Assembly: GCA_036898135.1 (NCBI GenBank)
Contig: CM072515.1
Coordinates: 66,914,683-66,978,682 of the forward strand
Source: Oncomelania hupensis
Taxonomy: Eukaryota > Mollusca > Gastropoda > Littorinimorpha > Pomatiopsidae
Direction of reading: 5' to 3'
Length of the DNA: 64,000 nucleotides
In this document: positions 25,401 through 34,203 of the stretch, one piece after another
Numbering within the stretch: position 1 is the first letter of the stretch
Layout of the letters: every line of letters starts with the position of its first letter
Translations under genes and position numbers: made by a program
The notes under the pieces: model-generated
The model's input: only the letters and a program-made list of their open reading frames with translations
Database searches by the model: none
Told to the model about the DNA's origin: nothing

Positions 25401-27435
25401 TTGGATTGGGATTCTTTCTGTGGAGGTAAGCACTTCTTCCTCTTTTGTTTAATTGGGGGGGGGGGGGGGGGGAGGGGAGGAGAGGGGGTGTGTGTGTTTG
25501 TGTGTGTGTGTTTGTCTGATCCTTGTTAGTTAGTTTTTATATGTGTTCCTTTGAGCGTCTTTCAGTTTTCATTCACTGCAAAATTGTTTTCTCACATCTC
25601 GTCAGCTTTTTGCTGCCCTAATAAAGACATTCCAAGTGAAGTCAATAAATGTTTATTCCCTACAGGAACACAGCTGTCTTGAACTTACAACGCCCTGAAG
25701 AAAAAGAAGAAGTAGTAGGAAATTGCCGTTGCTCTCTGTACAAGAAAAGTTTTGAAGAACAATTATGTACAAAGATCACAATTCCAACCTTGGGTACCAT
25801 GCGCACTTCACAGACGTGAATGAACAGTACAAACATACTCAACCAGACGAAAAAGAGTTGAAATGTAAGAAAATTGTGAAATGTCAAAGAGGTAGAGAAT
25901 AGTGAGCAAAATGAAGAAAAAGACGATTAACTCAATTATTCGGTGGTGTCAGATGATGCACCGAGCATAAGACACCTAATGGGCTCCTTGAGTTAGATCC
26001 GGATTCAGCCAGCATCTTGAGCAGCTCTTGAGCTGGAACTGCACTATATAAGAATGATCAATTAAAATGAATAATAGTTAACTGATAGAATTTTACAAGT
26101 TACAAGTTGGATTTTAAAGTCTTGCAGACTCATATTGAGCCACTTGAAATTGAATTGAGACTATAGTGGGACTAGGCTGATAGTAAAAAAAATGGGAGGA
26201 CTTAAACCTTGTGTTTTTATTTCAGACGTTACAAGCTTATCAAGAAAGAAGTGCACAGTGGTGGAGGAGGAGGAGAAGAAAGAGGTAGAGGGACAGGTCG
26301 GAGTCGATTTCTGGGACTGCAGTACTGGCACCGTAAACAAGGCAGCAACCAACACCCATCCAGCAACGGGCAGTACCCATCCGCGCCCGACTTCCACAGC
26401 TTGGAAGCCTATGCAGTGCCTCCTGAGTCTGAAGAAAAAGGGGGAGGAGGAAGTAGTGGTTTTGGAGGCAGAGAAAAAGAAAGAGGAGCAGGAGAAGAGA
26501 TGCCCGTAAAGATAGGTCCAGGGGCTCCCATGCCTAAAAATTGGTCTGGGAACGTGTCGTGTGACGGCAGTTGCAGTTATGAAACGGAAGGGGAGTTGGA
26601 TCTGCGCCTTCAGCCTGTACCCTCGGTGACCTACATTCCTAAAGCTGGTGAAAACAACCACCCAACAAAAGCTGCCAATGACAGCAGCAGTGCCAAGTCC
26701 AATACCAGAGATAACAATAGGGATTCATCGTTTAGCAGGTCCTCACCTCTGTTGGACACTACCGATGGGGAGAAATCCAAGGACCAGCTGAGGAAGGAGA
26801 AATTTGTGGCCAAAGTCCTGGACGACTCCATCGAATCTATCAAACACCAGCGAGAAGCTTTGGCCATCACGCCTGAACTTCCGCGCTATGATGCACCAAC
26901 ACCATCCAGCGCCAGTCTGCCAAAAGCGGCTTATTCCAATCCAAGGAGAGACTCCAATTCTACTCCCAAAACAAGCGCCAACTCCAGCCTGCAAGAATTT
27001 GATTCCGGAAACTCCAGTGCCAACGAGAAAAACAAACTGTCTGACACCGGACGCCAAAACAGCAGACCAGGCGGTGACGGACGCTCTGACAGTTCCAAGG
27101 AGAGGAGCAGGAGCAGAGAGAGATTGTCACCCAAATTTCACCAAGGGGAGTCACCCAAACTTCACCAAGGGGAGTCACCCAAATTTCACCAAGGGGAGTC
27201 ACCCAAACTTCACCCAGGTGATTCACCAAAGCATGGCCATGAGGATACCGAGGTTGCACCAAAGCATAGCCAAGATGACACCGAGATTGCCAAGCATGAT
27301 CAGAATGCACAGAAGCAGAGGTCTGCGTCTGGTAGCGGCGATGAGAAAGGAAAAAGCAGGAAGACGGATACCAAAAAATCGGTGGCAAATAAAGACCCTG
27401 CTATCTGGAACAGTGGTATTGAGTCTACCATATAA
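12793..27435 (+). CDS. Gene A: SUEL-lectin/CUB-like single-pass membrane receptor
   Basis: Coding exons: 12793-12877, 13451-13630, 15047-15184, 19529-19675, 21429-21662, 21966-22211, 25338-25425, 26226-27435 (2328 nt, 775 aa). Every junction has GT-AG sites and phases agree throughout. Domains: signal peptide (about 1-29; starts at Met11 or Met14 are possible), SUEL-type lectin-like domain (about 35-134, exons 2-3), divergent CUB-like region (about 140-270, exons 4-5), Thr/Pro mucin-like stalk (about 275-340), transmembrane helix (about 346-371), cytoplasmic tail (372-775). The first six introns are all phase 1, the usual signature of shuffled extracellular domains. The lectin domain lacks the YGR and DPC sugar-contact motifs (EVYSPE and LADC stand there), so classical rhamnose binding is doubtful. 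Inferred role: cell-surface adhesion or recognition with intracellular signalling. I do not recognise an exact orthologue. The 5' UTR is not mapped. Confidence 0.8.
13451..13630 (+). CDS. Gene A exon 2: first half of SUEL lectin-like domain
   Basis: Acceptor after ctgttttcag, donor gttgaa, phase 1 at both ends. It encodes RAVACGSTDGLRVTLTC, then INVNSEVYSPEPSGPNC, matching the C-x-G-x-x-L-x-L-x-C start of SUEL domains. The usual YGR is replaced by YSP. Confidence 0.75.
13638..13840 (-). repeat. SINE-tail-like fragment with (AAT)n
   Basis: On the minus strand a 'gcgctatataattcaa' end is followed by an (ATT)n tract (13704-13763 on +) and a second AAT tract (13640-13672). Same tail design as the SINE families elsewhere in the window. 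Confidence 0.5.
14207..14335. repeat. Palindromic repeat and telomere-like inverted repeat in intron 2
   Basis: 'aaagtatacttt' (palindrome) and 'gcagtatactttc' flank a GC-rich block. Then 'aagggttcgggtaagggtta' faces 'ctagcccttgccctaaccct', an imperfect inverted repeat of TTAGGG-like hexamers (14271-14329). Confidence 0.45.
14633..14921. repeat. Compound (GAT)n/(ATT)n microsatellite
   Basis: Alternating blocks of (GAT)n, (ATT)n, (GAT)n and (ATT)n, about 290 bp, in gene A intron 2. Confidence 0.95.
14925..15030 (+). repeat. SINE family B tail fragment
   Basis: 'gagttacattagatcctgca' and 'gcgtcttgagctgataaagc' followed by 'gctacatgcg' and an A-rich end. Same tail as 25975-26070 and 32440-32515. 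It ends within about 20 bp of the exon 3 acceptor. Confidence 0.6.
15047..15184 (+). CDS. Gene A exon 3: second half of SUEL lectin-like domain
   Basis: Acceptor ctccag, donor gtacgt, phase 1 at both ends. It encodes SCNGPAGSSGMCEEETKGRQ and ends AAVEIRYACIPG, the V-x-Y-x-C close of a SUEL domain. Confidence 0.75.
15744..19078 (+). mobile_element. RTE-like non-LTR retrotransposon, copy 1 (longest)
   Basis: Contains an AP endonuclease and a reverse transcriptase and ends in GGATA repeats (gacaggataggatagg). It is flanked by a 9-bp direct repeat, gaataaaag (15735-15743 and 19079-19087). It lies inside the Tigger-like element in gene A intron 3, same strand as the gene. The other copies (50582-51635, 55508-59880, 57112-58200) share its 3' end and tail. 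Confidence 0.85.
16141..19073 (+). pseudogene. RTE-like endonuclease-reverse transcriptase ORF, frameshifted
   Basis: The endonuclease begins NNIVIGTWNVRTLTAEGKLE. A 2-nt gain near 16247 (gttctatagg versus the gttttagg of the 59.7-kb copy) shifts the frame, which continues GISELRWKGLGETTTDKG, AYAPTSDYEDSEVEDFYE and GDWNAKVGQD. A second shift near 16760-16800 leads to DHDLVMMFFRL and an intact RT stretch to 19073: AGVDNIPAELLQAGG, EEQAGFMAGRSTTEQIFNLR, FIDFKKAFDRVWH, GVRQGCLLSPTLFNIFLE and LRFADDIDGLAG, the last holding the catalytic ADD. The C-terminal LRWYGHVTRSSGLAKTIL and GRRRGRPKKRWEDNI are typical of RTE-type proteins often named craniofacial development protein 2-like. The RT part is unbroken for about 750 codons, so the copy is fairly young. 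Confidence 0.85.
19425..19514. repeat. (ATT)n then (TAG)n microsatellite just upstream of exon 4
   Basis: About 55 bp of ATT units, a short break and a TAG run. The tract replaces the usual polypyrimidine region only 15 bp before the exon 4 acceptor. Confidence 0.9.
19529..19675 (+). CDS. Gene A exon 4: first half of CUB-like region
   Basis: Acceptor tgttacag, donor gtaact, phase 1 at both ends. Encodes GFDLPSAYLATPAFPN and QHCSCLITG; the spacing of 'Y-L-A-T-P-x-F-P-N' and a following C-x-C resembles a divergent CUB start. Confidence 0.7.
19756..20340 (+). repeat. Dispersed repeat E carrying an hAT-like insertion
   Basis: The blocks 'ataggcagttggcctgaa', 'ctgaatgtcagaagctgttg', 'gtctgtgcttgata' and, after the insertion, 'ctgctagtatcaagatcgcc' followed by 'tgttttagtggaaactggt' match 29430-30400 in the same order. 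In that second copy the middle segment is expanded into a 40-bp minisatellite; here it is single-copy and split by the element at 19861-20285. Confidence 0.65.
19861..20285. mobile_element. Non-autonomous hAT-like element (425 bp)
   Basis: Perfect terminal inverted repeat starting CAGAGGTGCCAACC, with the matching GGTTGGCACCTCTG at the other end. Flanks share GATATC (19855-19860, 20286-20291). Internal 'atacggaaatacgg' and 'aaatactgacaa' motifs; no coding capacity. Confidence 0.75.
20671..21281 (+). repeat. Dispersed repeat family D, copy 2 (longest)
   Basis: Starts near 'ccccgtgggggtgccggggg' and 'tttcagtataaatagtatcc' (TATA-like box) and ends 'cctaaagcaataatcatgta'. Lies in gene A intron 4. 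It has the same blocks as copies at 9328, 34204, 35582 and 38372. Confidence 0.75.
21429..21662 (+). CDS. Gene A exon 5: second half of CUB-like region
   Basis: Acceptor gtccacag, donor gtgaga, phase 1 at both ends. It encodes LEMKLDLGRPDMFSVSANGT and HITFSQATVNYRDYNMVGQI, a beta-rich pattern like the later strands of a CUB domain; two potential N-glycosylation sequons occur in exons 4-5. Confidence 0.75.
21966..22211 (+). CDS. Gene A exon 6: Thr-rich mucin-like stalk
   Basis: Acceptor ttcctcag, donor gtaata, phase 1 at both ends. After NNLTITCQAVNVPPPP comes a run of about 45 mostly Thr residues with Ser, Pro and Ile, expected to be heavily O-glycosylated and extended, then TRNGAFDQKESSKDG. 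Confidence 0.8.
22290..23007 (+). mobile_element. hAT-like transposon remnant with BED-type finger fragment
   Basis: The ends CAGGCATGCCTAC and GTAGGCATACCTG form inverted repeats flanked by GTATTG on both sides. A broken frame from 22604 reads MASKRMAKQSDCES, and later, in another frame, GSMNDIRRHVECPQN and KIVAANQSITGFFALSQKG. That pattern (HGGxNDIxRHxxxxxH then a GFF-like tail) is typical of the N-terminal zinc finger of hAT-related transposases. Lies in gene A intron 6. Confidence 0.65.
23511..23803. mobile_element. hAT-type MITE (293 bp) with perfect 8-bp target duplication
   Basis: Begins CAGTGGCGTAGCTA and ends TAGCTATGCCCACTG. Flanked by CACATGGG at 23503-23510 and again at 23804-23811. 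No coding capacity. G/C-rich ends ('ggcccccaaag') fold back. Confidence 0.85.
24040..24790. repeat. Degenerate tandem repeat interrupted by a SINE
   Basis: Recurrent unit of about 50-70 bp built on 'gctagagatgctgaattctt' and 'aataataatgcattgacag'. Units run 24040-24255 and again 24525-24790, separated by SINE family B (24262-24525). Confidence 0.7.
24262..24525 (+). repeat. tRNA-derived SINE family B, copy 1
   Basis: Contains a Pol III B-box-like GGTTCGAGCCCAGG (24272), then 'gtccttgggaaagacacttt', 'atgagagtataaaccgaggt', 'aaagatcctgacgctcatgt'. The same blocks occur in 32083-32515. Confidence 0.75.
25338..25425 (+). CDS. Gene A exon 7: transmembrane helix
   Basis: Acceptor gttgcag, donor gtaagc; enters phase 1 and leaves phase 2. 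Encodes GVIAGLAILAIVLVVLAVGL then GFFLW, a single hydrophobic helix, followed by Arg/Lys residues in exon 8 (RRYKLIKK), giving a type I (N-out) topology. Confidence 0.85.
25975..26070 (+). repeat. SINE family B tail fragment in gene A intron 7
   Basis: 'ctccttgagttagatccgga', 'cagcatcttgagcagctctt' and 'actatataagaatgatcaat' match the tail of the 32-kb SINE copy. Confidence 0.6.
26226..27435 (+). CDS. Gene A exon 8: cytoplasmic tail with SPK repeats
   Basis: Acceptor tttatttcag, stop TAA 27433-27435. It encodes a 403-residue hydrophilic tail rich in Ser, Gly, Lys, Glu and Asn, probably disordered. Around residues 673-715 an 8-residue repeat (SPKFHQGE, SPKLHQGE, SPKFHQGE, SPKLHPGD, SPKHGHED) is encoded by a 24-bp tandem repeat; each unit carries a Ser-Pro site for proline-directed kinases. 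No catalytic domain is seen. The 3' UTR opens with a large hairpin that starts inside the stop codon. Confidence 0.85.
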
Positions 27436-27640
27436 TAATAATATTAATACCAAGACTTATTGTCTGCCGTAACGAAAAGGTAAATGTGAATCAAGGCGCA
27501 TTTGAGTGTCGATGCGTAGATATTTGTGATCAATGATTCTTTGTTCACAAATATCTACGCATCGACACTCAAATGCGCCTTGATTCACATTTACCGTTTG
27601 GTTACGGCAGTCAATAAGTCTTGGTATTAATATTATTATT
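27434..27640. repeat. Near-perfect inverted repeat (100-bp arms, 7-nt loop) at the gene A stop codon
   Basis: Left arm 27434-27533, loop 27534-27540, right arm 27541-27640. The arms pair with only about four mismatches. The core 'atttgagtgtcgatgcgtag' appears in both orientations. The left arm begins within the TAA stop of gene A. It could be a fold-back MITE or a long RNA hairpin in the transcript. Confidence 0.9.
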
Positions 27641-28690
27641 TTGGATTTCATTGAATGAAACAAAGTCCAAACATTTTAGTTAAAGAAGGAGAAGAATATT
27701 ATGTGCTCCCATTACATGAATGAGCAAGACAGAATAGGATAAAATATATGTACAACTAATGCTTCTAAGCTGTTAGGTATTTTCTCCTACTTTTGGTAAG
27801 GCCCATGGTTCTGTTTAGATTGTATTATTATTTGAATTCAATTCACAATTGTATTGATGAACCCAAACAATAGTTTGCATTTTTGCTTGGTCCAAATGTT
27901 TATATCAGCTGAAATTAGTTCGTTTCAATACGTTGAAAAAAAAGTATTTTGCGTTTTCTCTCCGTCCACGTATATTCTTGAAGTTGAAATAACTTACATT
28001 TTTCTCCTTTCGTATTCCTGCAAAGATGTTGTTTTTTATGTAGCTGGACTGTCTACACTCCTGTCTCACCTTCAGCTTTATATTGAATGAATGAACAATG
28101 AAGTTTAACTTTAACATCTACGCCTATCGCTTGCGATAGGGCAGACGGGAATAACCATCCCAAGAGGAAGTGGACTTGTATCAACACTGAAACCACCACA
28201 GCAGTCATATTGCCAAGACGGACAGTGAAACATTTCCGGCACCACTTTTATTTCAATAGTATTGAACTTCACCATTTTACCAGCAAATGTTACATGACAA
28301 AGTAGTTCCCAACACCGTATATTTTCCGTAGATTTTGATTTTAAGATAGAAAAAAAAAAAGGTTTTATCTCCAAAACCTTTGCAGATAAACACTTAAAAT
28401 GTTGTGAGCTTTAAAGAACAACGGTTGCTTCTTACGTCAACATTGTTGACTATACCTCAATCTTTTTTTGTTTTCTGCCGGTCCATTTTTACCATATGTA
28501 AGAAAACAATAACTTATAAATGATTTTCATTACTCTCCAGCCATTTGATATTGTGCAACCAGTGTCTCCACTTCACGTGTTACTGTCTTGTAATTATTTA
28601 TTCATTTTTCCAATAATATCTGTGATCAGTTTGTTGACTGTTGTCTCTACACTCGCAGTCATATTCAGGTTTCATACCATTTCATATTTT
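27641..28690. other. Likely gene A 3' UTR or intergenic, nothing recognised
   Basis: AT-rich sequence without a convincing exon. No poly(A) signal could be chosen with confidence near the stop codon; an AATAAA with a plausible context lies far downstream at about 32793. Confidence 0.35.
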
Positions 28691-28695
28691 GTTGT

Positions 28696-28696
<1 letters not shown>

Positions 28697-28790
<94 letters not shown>
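28697..28790. repeat. (TA)n microsatellite
   Basis: About 46 uninterrupted TA units. Confidence 0.97.
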
Positions 28791-28792
<2 letters not shown>

Positions 28793-29009
28793 TTTTTGTT
28801 TTAATTTTCAAAAATGTCCTAACTAAAAATGTACCTTGTAATGTCCCATATTTTGTACTTTTTATTTAATTTTTTTTTTTTTTTTAACACAGCCTGTGAT
28901 AGATTGACTTACATTTTGCATTAATCCTCTTAAGCTGGTCGACACAACCACAATTACACTATACAATTGATTGGGTTCTATTGGTCGCTGTTATTTCCTT
29001 TTTACCACA

Positions 29010-29250
29010 TCTAATAATAATAATAATAATAAAAATAATAATACAGGATGCTATACGCGCCTTTCCCCAAGGCTCAAATCGCAGCGATCTATACCAACAT
29101 ACACGCTCACCTGTCTCATCCACCCTCACACACACCAAACACCCATCCATCACTCAAACAGGTGGTGTAAAGGCAGGGAGATCGCTACAATGGATGGCTT
29201 CCTTTTCATCGCCACATTCTACGAAGATGAAACCGAGAATGGATTTTAAC
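29010..29250 (-). repeat. SINE family A, truncated copy
   Basis: Shares 'ggatgctatacgcgcctttc', 'acatacacgctcacctgtct' and 'ggtggtgtaaaggcagggag' with the 9925-10345 copy; its (ATT)n tail lies at 29013-29044. Confidence 0.65.
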
Positions 29251-29424
29251 CTTTGGAATACTATTATGCATTGCTACCAAATAATTGAACCGTATGAACC
29301 AGTTCCTTCCTTAATGAATGTTATGTAATACTACCAGGATGAGATTTAATTTAACCCTGTATTTTTCCTTCAACCATTACCAATATATTCTGTGTGTTTG
29401 TCAGTTGTTGTCTCGGGGCTGCTG

Positions 29425-30400
29425 CTAAGGTTTTATAGGCAGTCAGGCCAACAGCAACTCTGACCTTAATCTGAGTGTCATAGACAGTTGGGGACATACT
29501 CCTACACAAAGCCTAGGCTTGATACTGTTGGGGACATACACCTACACAAAGCCTAGGCTTGATACTGTTGGGGACATACACCTACACATAGCCTAGGCTT
29601 GATACAGTTGGGGACATACACCTACACAAAGCCTAGGCTTGATACTGTTGGGGACATACACCTACACATAGCCTAGGCTTGATACAGTTGGGGACATACA
29701 CCTACACAGGGACATACACCTACACAAAGCCTAGGCTGTTGGGGACATACACCTACACATAGCCTAGGCTTGATACTGTTGGGGACATACACCTACACAT
29801 AGCCTAGGCTTGATACAGTTGGGGACATACACCTACACATAGCCTAGGCTTGATACAGTTGGGGACATACACCTACACAAAGCCTAGGCTTGATACAGTT
29901 GGGGACATACACCTACACAAAGCCTAGGCTTGATACAGTTGGGGACATACACCTACACAAAGCCTAGGCTTGATACTGTTGGGGACATACACCTACACAA
30001 AGCCTAGGCTGTTGGGGACATACACCTACACATAGCCTAGGCTTGATACTGTTGGGGACATACACCTACACATAGCCTAGGCTTGATACAGTTGGGGACA
30101 TACACCTACACATAGCCTAGGCTTGATACAGTTGGGGACATACACCTACACAAAGCCTAGGCTTGATACAGTTGGGGACATACACCTACACAAAGCCTAG
30201 GCTTGATACAGTTGGGGACATACACCTACACAAAGCCTAGGTTTGATACAGTTGGGGACATACACCTACACAAAGCCTAAGCTTGATACTCTTGGGGACA
30301 TACACCTACACAAAGCCTAGGCTTGATAAATCTCCGACACTCGGCTAGCATCAGAGTTGCCTGTTTAATGGAACTGGCCTGTTTTATATAGTCTTTTCAC
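29425..30400 (+). repeat. Dispersed repeat E with internal minisatellite expansion
   Basis: The flanks 'ataggcagtcaggccaacag' (about 29436) and 'ggctagcatcagagttgcct' (about 30343) match the repeat at 19756-20340 in order; the middle is replaced by a 40-bp tandem array. Confidence 0.65.
29487..30328. repeat. 40-bp minisatellite with a 273-bp higher-order unit
   Basis: About 21 units of 40 bp ('gttggggacatacacctaca' then 'caaagcctaggcttgatact'), with A/T variants (caaag/catag, tact/taca). A 7-bp deletion variant 'ctaggctgtt' occurs at 29731 and 30004, giving a 273-bp higher-order repeat (six full units plus one 33-bp unit) present twice. Confidence 0.92.
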
Positions 30401-30443
30401 TTGATCTAAGGTGACGATGTTTTTGTTGCTTAAACCTTGTAAA

Positions 30444-30990
30444 CTTGCGGATGTTTCAATTAATATGCATTTGGAGCTATATCATGACATGTGTTTTGTT
30501 TGCATTGTGCTAAGACTTATATTAAAGCTGGTCCCAAAAAATTGCATTGGTCACATTTCACAAACTTTCTAAAAAAAAAAAGTAACGCACCTAATGCCAA
30601 TCATTCAATCTGAATGCTTTGGACCTCAAAGGTAAGGTAGATTTGTGTTTGATGCTCGATTTTGAGTGGTAGATCCATCTTTTTTTCGTCAAAGGTAAGG
30701 TATACTTGCGGATGTTTCAATTAATAAGCATTTGGAGCTATATCATGACATGTGTTTTGTTTGGATTTCTTATGTATTAATCCGTAGGTGCTATGACTTA
30801 TATTAAAGCTGGTCCCCAAAATTGCGTTGTTCATATTTTACAAACTTAAAAAAAAAGAAGTAATGTACCTAACACCAATTATTCAATCTGAATTTCTTTG
30901 AACCCCAAAGGTAAGGTAGATTTGGTGTTTGATGCTGGATTTTGAGTGGTAGATTCTTTTTTTTTTTTTCGTCAAAGGTAAGGTAGATCT
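30444..30990. repeat. Tandem duplication (unit about 260-285 bp)
   Basis: Both halves start 'cttgcggatgtttcaattaa' (30444 and 30705) and share 'gcatttggagctatatcatg', 'acttatattaaagctggtcc', 'attcaatctgaat', 'ttttgagtggtagat' and 'cgtcaaaggtaaggta'. Confidence 0.8.
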
Positions 30991-32082
30991 GATTATTATG
31001 AGGATTGAGAGGGGAAAACATTTGTTCGTTTTTTTTTGGTTTCTAATGCAGCGCATTAAAGCCACGCAATTAAAGTTGATATTTCATAGCTATGACTTCA
31101 GAGTTTAGTTAGTAGAGTTAACCTTATAGTTTAAATTAATTAGTTGTTTTTTTTAATCCCGAGAAAGTGGGACAAAAGGCAATTTTTCTGCATTGGTTTT
31201 GATATGGAAAGTATGGCGCCGACTTGTAAATTTGGAAACTTTTGTAAAATTATTATTATATATACGCAATTGTATGAAATATGCTATGGATATATATTTG
31301 ATAGAGTTGAGTTGTACATTTTTTAAGAAAAAAAAAATGTATACACATTTGTATGAAATACGCTATGGATATATATTTGTACATGTGTTTGCTGTTAAAG
31401 CATTGATATTATTGGCTTTGGTCTTATGTTTACATGTGGCAGTGTTTCCCATTACATCAAGATCGGGCGTAATCATGCCTTAAATTAGACCCTCAAAATC
31501 GCTGATCAGGCGTGAGAAGTTACAATTTGTGCTGAAATCATATATGAAACAATCTATCTACTTTGTGAGAAGATCGTGAATGCAATGCTAAGTGAGGCAA
31601 AAAGCCTTCCCCCTCCCCCCCCACTCTCCCCCCCCCACCCCCCCCGCCCCGAGCGATTGTCTGACAAACAGCTGCTTCTTCAGTGTTTACCGTTTCAGGA
31701 AGAATCATATCTAAAATTAGCACGGCCATGCGACTGAAAAGTTTCCTCAATATTCCTTGGTTTGCCTTCTGCACTATCAACCAATCAAAAAGTTCCTAAT
31801 TCGTTTGGAAGTGACATCATAGTTTGATGTGATGTAGGTTTGTGGTGCAGTTGTTACTTCCCTTGTTTCACTATGAAAACATCAATCATGTTATTTGTCC
31901 AACGTTTTTTTTCTTCCCACTCCTTAAAACAAGGAGTGAAAAAAAAAACTTAAAATTGTCAAATGGAAATGAGCCCACTCTTTAGACTCACTGCAAATGG
32001 AAATTCCTGTGCAATGTAGTAGGGCTATATATAATATATAGGTTGCTGAGGTACGACATTTGGTATGAAAGGGGTACAGTTG

Positions 32083-32515
32083 GCTTAGTGGTGTGAGCAA
32101 CGGCAAGGCAATTAAAACATTGAATGCTAGGCACTAACATTGCAGGCATTGGTTCAAATCTGGAGTGCCAAAACAGTAACATAACTCTGATGCACAGGGA
32201 AGCGCCTAGCCCCCCCTCCCCCCCCCTCCTCTCCTTCCGATGAGAGTACAAACCGAGGTCTAATCTGTGCACGCACTCATTCTTTCGAGCAGACTTTTAA
32301 AGATCCTGATGCTCATGTCCTAGACGGTTGGAAGCCAGCTGCACAAAATACACCCAGCAAGCGCTAGGTCGTGTCCTCTTCCCCCAGGATTGTGCTCAGT
32401 TGTCTGGGGTGCCCAGACGATGGGCCCAATGCTGCAAGTGGGTGCCTTGAGGTAGATCCTGCATCGGCCAGCGCTGTAGAAGAATGCACAAATGAACTAA
32501 ATCAAACAGAAATGC
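32083..32515 (+). repeat. tRNA-derived SINE family B, copy 2 (near full length)
   Basis: A-box-like TGGCTTAGTGGTGTGAGC (about 32083) and B-box-like GGTTCAAATCTGG (about 32151), then 'atgagagtacaaaccgaggt', 'aaagatcctgatgctcatgt' and the tail 'ccttgaggtagatcctgcat'. A head with both Pol III promoter boxes marks a tRNA-derived SINE. Confidence 0.75.
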
Positions 32516-32519
32516 ATCA

Positions 32520-33350
32520 CCAATGTTTTTCTCCTTTAGCATTGCGACTCCACTGATCTGATGTGTTGCTGACCTCAATCTGCTTTTGTGTTTTGAAATT
32601 TAAATTTCATATGGTGATTTTTTTGTTCTTCTCCCAACTCCGAAATTATATGTTATGGGATACTGTATGGTAAATAAGGGTAACTGTACTATGGTCTAGA
32701 TTTATACAATTTCATATACATGCAAAGGGTCTTACGCACAAACGTGTTGTGTGTTTTGTACATGATCTCAGATGTAATTGATGTTCTGGTGTAAATAAAA
32801 GTAATTGGAGCCCATTTTTGACCTCATAAAATGACCTTTAGTTTCATTAGGCAAAAAAAATTAATATGCCTGTTTACGGTAACATATAAAAAAATAAATA
32901 GGGTCTGTAGATAAGCCTTTTTTTTTTAATTCCCAAACCTTTCCCCCCCCCCCCCCCCCCCCCCCAAACAACAACTTAGGGTCAGACCAAAAAATTAGGG
33001 TCGGTCGGGATACCGTAAACAGACTTTTTGGGGGAGAAGGGAGGAGGGGGGCTTATGATCTAAAATCCAATTATATTTTTGTACATAACAACTCTGCTTT
33101 ACTGTTTTACCAAAGCTATTTCCACCTTATTTCTTATACAAATTATTTTTTGTTTGTCTATGCAAACCATTGTGTTTGATTTGAACATTGCTGTCTGTAG
33201 TCATAGATTTTTCTGTGAGCTCTGTAAGTTTAAGCGGTTGAGGGTCATTCTTACCCACTGTTTTTTGTATTACTCCATCATTTTGTACAATGAGATTGCT
33301 ATATATTTGATAAAATGTTTGTGAAAACATCAGTCTTGATAAGCTATGTA
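32520..33350. other. Intergenic stretch with poly(C), possible poly(A) signal
   Basis: No exon seen. AATAAA within 'gtgtaaataaaagtaattgg' at about 32793 could be a distal poly(A) signal for a plus-strand transcript. A poly(C) run lies at 32943-32965. Confidence 0.3.
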
Positions 33351-33353
33351 AAG

Positions 33354-33479
<126 letters not shown>

Positions 33480-34203
33480 TATTTAATAAATAAACTAATG
33501 AAATTATGTTTCAGATCAGGTCCACTTTTGTGTGTGTGCAAGTAACGATAAAAACTCAAAAATGTTTCTGTCTTTGAAACCTCAAACATAATCATCATGC
33601 AACAGATCTGACAAGACTCCAATATCAATTTAACATCAAGCATTTATTTCTTTGCACTAACATCCCATTGCAGGAAATCTAACAGTCTAGGATTCCTGCA
33701 GCTTTGATATACATATGAAGTCGACTTGTTAGGAGCGGTGCCAGCAATTTTACTGGAGGTCCTGAATCAACTATATATATAATTGTACTGTCCTCTGGTT
33801 AAAAAACTTGCATAGTTGTCAACAAAATGAAAGCCATTTAAATTGTCTATAACAAATGGCAAAACTACCACACCAATAACTCTAGGCATGCTCTGATACC
33901 AACCAAAAATTAGCTGAAAAATCAATTTAAACAAAAACAACTAAAGAAAATCAATTCAATCCAAATGTTAAAACTTAACATCAATTCAAACAAAAATCCA
34001 CAAAAGTACATTCTAACCACACAGTAAGAGTACCATAGTAGATCTAAACTGATGTCTGAGAAGCTGCAACACATACCAAGTATCATTGTTAAAACTGCTT
34101 TCTATGTGCTCCACTTTCTTTTTTTGAAATTAAAGGTCAAAATCAAAATTACTCCAAAAATAATAAAATAAAAAGATTTGCGCCAAGACATTACATTACA
34201 TTA

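Noticed and set aside
28520..28804. Open frame ending in a YIYI repeat
   Set aside because: Reads into a (TA)n microsatellite; no supporting signal.
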